A DNA stretch of 64,000 bases from CAVUPF01 sp963777915. GTDB taxonomy: Bacteria; Actinomycetota; Thermoleophilia; Solirubrobacterales; 70-9. The stretch lies in assembly GCA_963777915.1 (NCBI GenBank), contig CAVZSH010000005.1:620001-684000 (forward strand). The letters are read 5' to 3'. Position 1 is the stretch's first letter; the number at the start of each line of letters is the position of its first letter. The position numbers and the translations under genes were made by a program. Shown here one piece after another: positions 61,348 to 64,000 of the stretch. Below the pieces are notes generated by a model. It ran no database searches. It was given only the letters and a program-made list of their open reading frames with translations, and was not told the origin of the DNA.

Positions 61348-61890
61348 GTGAGCCCCGATGAGACCTGCACGGTCTGCGGCCGCACGATCTTGGCCGGAGA
61401 ACGTACCCGTGTGTACATGAGCCCCAAGGGCGGGTCCCAGCTGGTCTGCGAGCTGTGTAGGAGCCGCGCAGAGAAGCTCGGCTGGGTCGATCCAGCGGCC
61501 CCCGGAGCGCGCCTGGGGCGCTCGAATGCTGCCGCTGAGCCTCCCCAGAGTCGCCTAGAGCGGGCGGTCGCCCGCTTTAACGCCAGCGAGCCCTCCGGCA
61601 CCGTCGCAGGCCTGATGCGGACTCTGGGTGAGCCTTGGGTGTCGGTGGGGTCCGCCGCTGGCTCGCCGAGCGAGGTTCGGATAACGGTCGCCTGGGAGCT
61701 GACCTGGTACCAGTGGGGCGTTGACCTCGGCGACGAGCTGCGCGCGACCTTCCCGATCGACAGGGGCGATGAGGTTGGGCAGCTCGACGGATCCGCTCGC
61801 CAATGGAACGCGACCGCCTCATCCGGCGGGCAGCTCCGCCTCGGCGCGCCGGCGCAGGGTCGGGCTCCCGACGGAGAGCCGGTCGCCTGA
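61348..61890 (+). CDS. uncharacterised protein with CxxC/CxxC zinc motif
   Basis: A 180-residue protein. The first 45 residues hold a treble-clef-like pair, CTVCGRTILAGERTRVYMSP and CELCRSRAEKLGW. A conserved-looking segment (GLMRTLGEPWVSVGSAAG, ELTWYQWGVDLGDELRATF) follows. I do not recognise the family. It lies five bases before the RNase HI gene and is likely cotranscribed. The GTG was chosen for its -10 box. Confidence 0.7.
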   Translation: MSPDETCTVCGRTILAGERTRVYMSPKGGSQLVCELCRSRAEKLGWVDPAAPGARLGRSNAAAEPPQSRLERAVARFNASEPSGTVAGLMRTLGEPWVSVGSAAGSPSEVRITVAWELTWYQWGVDLGDELRATFPIDRGDEVGQLDGSARQWNATASSGGQLRLGAPAQGRAPDGEPVA

Positions 61891-61895
61891 ATCCC

Positions 61896-62297
61896 GTGAG
61901 CAGGCTTACCGTGAACGTCGATGGCGGCGCCCGTGGGAACCCGGGCCCGGCGGCGATCGGCGCGGTGGTCCGCGACTCCGATGGCGAGGTGCTGGAGGAG
62001 GTCGGCAAGCGCATTGGCCGGACCACCAACAACGTCGCCGAGTACAGGGCGCTGCTGCTCGGCATCGAGCGGGCGGGGGCGCTGGGGGCAAGTGAGCTGG
62101 AGCTGGTCGGTGACTCCGAGCTGATCGTCCGCCAGGTAAAGGGCGAATACAAGGTCAAAGACGCGGCGATGCGCGAGCTGCACGCCCAGGTGAAGCGCGC
62201 CCTGAAACCCTTTGAGCGCTGGTCGATTCGCCACGTGCCTCGCGGGGAGAATGCCGATGCCGACCGTCTCGTAAACGAGGCCCTCGACGGAGGCTAG
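61896..62297 (+). CDS. ribonuclease HI domain protein
   Basis: A 133-residue single RNase HI domain. The catalytic acids appear in LTVNVDGGARGNPGPAAIG (Asp), TNNVAEYRALLLGI (Glu), LVGDSELIVRQVKGEY (Asp) and near the end ENADADRLVNEAL (Asp). The pattern is that of the short RnhA-like proteins found in Actinobacteria. In mycobacteria a similar domain is fused to a phosphatase; no fusion here. It degrades RNA in RNA-DNA hybrids. Confidence 0.88.
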   Translation: MSRLTVNVDGGARGNPGPAAIGAVVRDSDGEVLEEVGKRIGRTTNNVAEYRALLLGIERAGALGASELELVGDSELIVRQVKGEYKVKDAAMRELHAQVKRALKPFERWSIRHVPRGENADADRLVNEALDGG

Positions 62298-62313
62298 TGG
62301 CTGTGGTGGGCGG

Positions 62314-62319
62314 TAAGGT
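62314..62319 (+). promoter_or_regulatory. -10 box for the VOC gene
   Basis: TAAGGT with a 6-base gap to the GTG at 62326. Confidence 0.5.
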
Positions 62320-62325
62320 CCTCGA

Positions 62326-62829
62326 GTGGCGGAGCGCAACCCCGAGCCGATCGATCCCAACGTTGACATCGGCCACGTCCATCTCAAGGTCTCCGATGTC
62401 GACCGCGCCCTCGATTTCTACTGCGGCGTGCTCGGCTTCGAGCTCCAGCAACGCTACGGCGATGACGCCGCCTTCGTTTCAGCCGGCGGCTATCACCATC
62501 ACATCGGACTCAACTCATGGCACTCGAAGGGCGCCTTGCCACCCCCGTCGACCAGCACTGGCCTCTACCACTTCGCGATCCGCTACCCGACCCGTCGTTC
62601 CCTAGCCGACGCTCTGCGCCGACTCACCACGGCTGGCGTGCGCCTCGAGGGCGCCTCAGATCACGGCGTCAGCGAGGCGCTTTACCTAAGCGACCCTGAC
62701 CACAACGGCATCGAGCTCTACTGGGACCGGCCAAAGGCTGAGTGGCCTGAGCCACAACCCGGCCAAAGGGTCGAGATGTATGTCCGAGAGCTCGACCTTC
62801 ACGACCTGCTCGCTGAACTGGGCCGCTGA
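62326..62829 (+). CDS. VOC-family dioxygenase/glyoxalase-like protein
   Basis: A 167-residue protein of the vicinal oxygen chelate fold. Likely metal ligands are His in IGHVHLKVSDVDRAL, His in YHFAIRYPTRRSL and Glu in DHNGIELYWDRP. This three-ligand layout with YHHHIGLNSWHS resembles catechol 2,3-dioxygenase-like (CatE) members. Substrate unknown. Confidence 0.82.
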   Translation: MAERNPEPIDPNVDIGHVHLKVSDVDRALDFYCGVLGFELQQRYGDDAAFVSAGGYHHHIGLNSWHSKGALPPPSTSTGLYHFAIRYPTRRSLADALRRLTTAGVRLEGASDHGVSEALYLSDPDHNGIELYWDRPKAEWPEPQPGQRVEMYVRELDLHDLLAELGR

Positions 62830-62836
62830 GAGCCCG

Positions 62837-64000
62837 CTACAGCGCTGGGGCGACGTCTCTCACGCTTGTCTCGACCGGGTGGCCATGTTGGCGCCAGGTG
62901 CCAACGCCCTGACCGACATGGACAATGTCATCGAATCCCTCCCGCTGCAAAATCGAGGCGGCTAGGCCGCTGCGTTTGCCGCCGCGGCAGATCGTCGCGA
63001 TCGGCTGGTCGGGCGACAGCTCGCCGAGCCGCTGCCCCAGGTCGCCATAGGGGATGTGGAGCGATCCAGGGATGTGCTCGACGGCGAACTCGGCCGCATT
63101 GCGCACATCGAGCACCAAAGGAGGATGCGGCGCATCGAGGCGCTCTGCAAGCTGGTTAGGGTCGATCAACTCGATTCGTTGCACCGGCCGGTCCTCTGAG
63201 CGCCAAGCGGTCATCCCGCCCTCGAGGAAGCCCCGTACCTGCAGCCCGACCGCCGCCAGCAGCTCTGCGGCGTTGCGCTCATCGCCGTCGGAGGCGGCGA
63301 TGACGATCAGCTCGGCGTCGCGGGGCGCGACACGTGAGACCTTGGTCGCGAAGCCCGTGTCATAGGCCGAGGTGCTGAGAGCGCCGGCGATGTGGGACTC
63401 GTCGAACTGCTCGTTGGTGCGACCGTCGATCACGATGGCCCCTGCGCTAACAGCAGCCTCGACCTCGTGGGGAGTCAGTGGGGCGGGAGCGCTGAAGCCT
63501 TCGACCAGCGCCCCGCGGTTGAGTGCCACGATGTGCGCGACGTTGGGCGGTCGGTCACCGAGCGTGGCGATCGCATCATCGACGAACTCCTCTTGGCTGG
63601 CGAAGCCAAGTGCCCGGTTGTGGCGGCGCTCGAACCCGATAGTTGAAGAGGTCTTGAGATCGATCCCGGAGCCGCCGCAGAGCGAGCCGCCGAGGTGGCC
63701 TGGCCATACCTCGACCTCGTCGTCCAGCGAAAGCAGCCGCTCATGTAGCGAGCGGAAGATGCTGGCAGCGCCCTCGCGCGGCTCAACCGCCAGGTCGGGG
63801 CGGGCGACGTCACCGACGAACAGCGAGTCGCCGCAAAGCACGGCCCAGGGGTCGCCGCCGCGGCTAGCGTCACGAAGCAGGAAGGAGGTGTGCTCAGGCC
63901 GGTGTCCGGGCGTGTGGATTGCCTCGATCCGAACCTCGCCAAGCTCCAGGCTCCAACCATCGTCGAGCGGCTCGTGCGCATACTCGGCGCCGGCCAGCTC
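62837..64000 (-). CDS. metallo-beta-lactamase/double rhodanese protein, N terminus missing
   Basis: The frame is open to the right edge, so the start and the HxHxDH motif lie outside. Visible are IHTPGHRPEHTSFLL and LFVGDVARPDL of an ETHE1-like metallo-beta-lactamase domain. Two rhodanese domains follow. The first has DGRTNEQFDESHIAGA but no active cysteine (VIAASDGDERN). The second has VLDVRNAAEFAVEHIPGS and the Cys loop TICRGGKRSG. Such proteins handle sulfane sulfur such as glutathione or mycothiol persulfide; the substrate is inferred from the family. Confidence 0.88.
   Translation of the reverse strand, partial: ELAGAEYAHEPLDDGWSLELGEVRIEAIHTPGHRPEHTSFLLRDASRGGDPWAVLCGDSLFVGDVARPDLAVEPREGAASIFRSLHERLLSLDDEVEVWPGHLGGSLCGGSGIDLKTSSTIGFERRHNRALGFASQEEFVDDAIATLGDRPPNVAHIVALNRGALVEGFSAPAPLTPHEVEAAVSAGAIVIDGRTNEQFDESHIAGALSTSAYDTGFATKVSRVAPRDAELIVIAASDGDERNAAELLAAVGLQVRGFLEGGMTAWRSEDRPVQRIELIDPNQLAERLDAPHPPLVLDVRNAAEFAVEHIPGSLHIPYGDLGQRLGELSPDQPIATICRGGKRSGLAASILQREGFDDIVHVGQGVGTWRQHGHPVETSVRDVAPAL

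Overview
The window is GC-rich chromosomal DNA with GTG and TTG starts, many 1-4 base gene overlaps and actinobacterial gene neighbourhoods (coaD, SepIVA-like, DUF177, rpmF, plsX, acpP, rnc, smc, ftsY, ffh; two-gene Ku/LigD repair; two-subunit glycine decarboxylase P-protein). This fits a deep-branching actinobacterium, most likely Thermoleophilia/Solirubrobacterales-like. That placement is inferred from gene content and protein style, not from a database search. I saw no rRNA, tRNA or CRISPR array.

Layout. 1-4218: glycine cleavage genes gcvT (5' end outside the window), gcvH, gcvPA and gcvPB (apparent frameshift). 4215-6026, minus: LigD-type polymerase and Ku. 6133-9132: MFS exporter, trpS and a cupin. 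9199-11201: scpA, scpB, rluB. 11198-18215: aromatic amino acid block aroH, hisC, aroF, tyrA, aroA, then cmk and der. 18225-26026: metK, a PH-domain membrane protein, priA, def, fmt, rsmB, a zinc ribbon and rpe. 26034-28440, minus: lipid flippase and glycosyltransferase. 28645-32149: riboflavin genes ribD, ribE, ribBA, ribH. 32171-38411: rpmB, fakA-like, recG, rsmD, coaD, a SepIVA-like coiled coil and a methyltransferase. 38443-51828: DUF177, rpmF, plsX, acpP, rnc, smc, ftsY, ffh, rpsP, khpA, trmD, rplS, lepB, rnhB, thiD, ilvD.

51829-58499 is an accessory island. It holds two vapBC toxin-antitoxin pairs, small membrane proteins, an orphan SecD periplasmic half, two tandem paralogues of unknown function and a 5'-truncated tyrosine integrase. 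Two 109-base direct repeats (52865-52973 and 58391-58499), each carrying the 3' end of the folate gene at 58453-59166, mark it as one or two tandemly integrated elements that used the 3' end of that gene as attachment site. From 58453 core genes resume: folate cyclo-ligase, Xer recombinase, FliA/WhiG-type sigma factor, an EF-G remnant, a zinc protein, RNase HI, a VOC protein and a metallo-beta-lactamase/rhodanese protein cut by the right edge.

Most interesting. (1) The SMC protein is only about 799 residues, lacks a recognisable hinge, and carries a large DNA palindrome where the hinge should be encoded. (2) At least 17 genes have a TANNNT -10 box only 6-9 bases before the start codon, implying widespread leaderless transcription. 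(3) The tandem island at the folate gene. (4) Several core genes (gcvPB, ribD, the flippase) have apparent frameshifts, and lepB and rnhB lack ordinary start codons in place; these are either real lesions or sequence errors.
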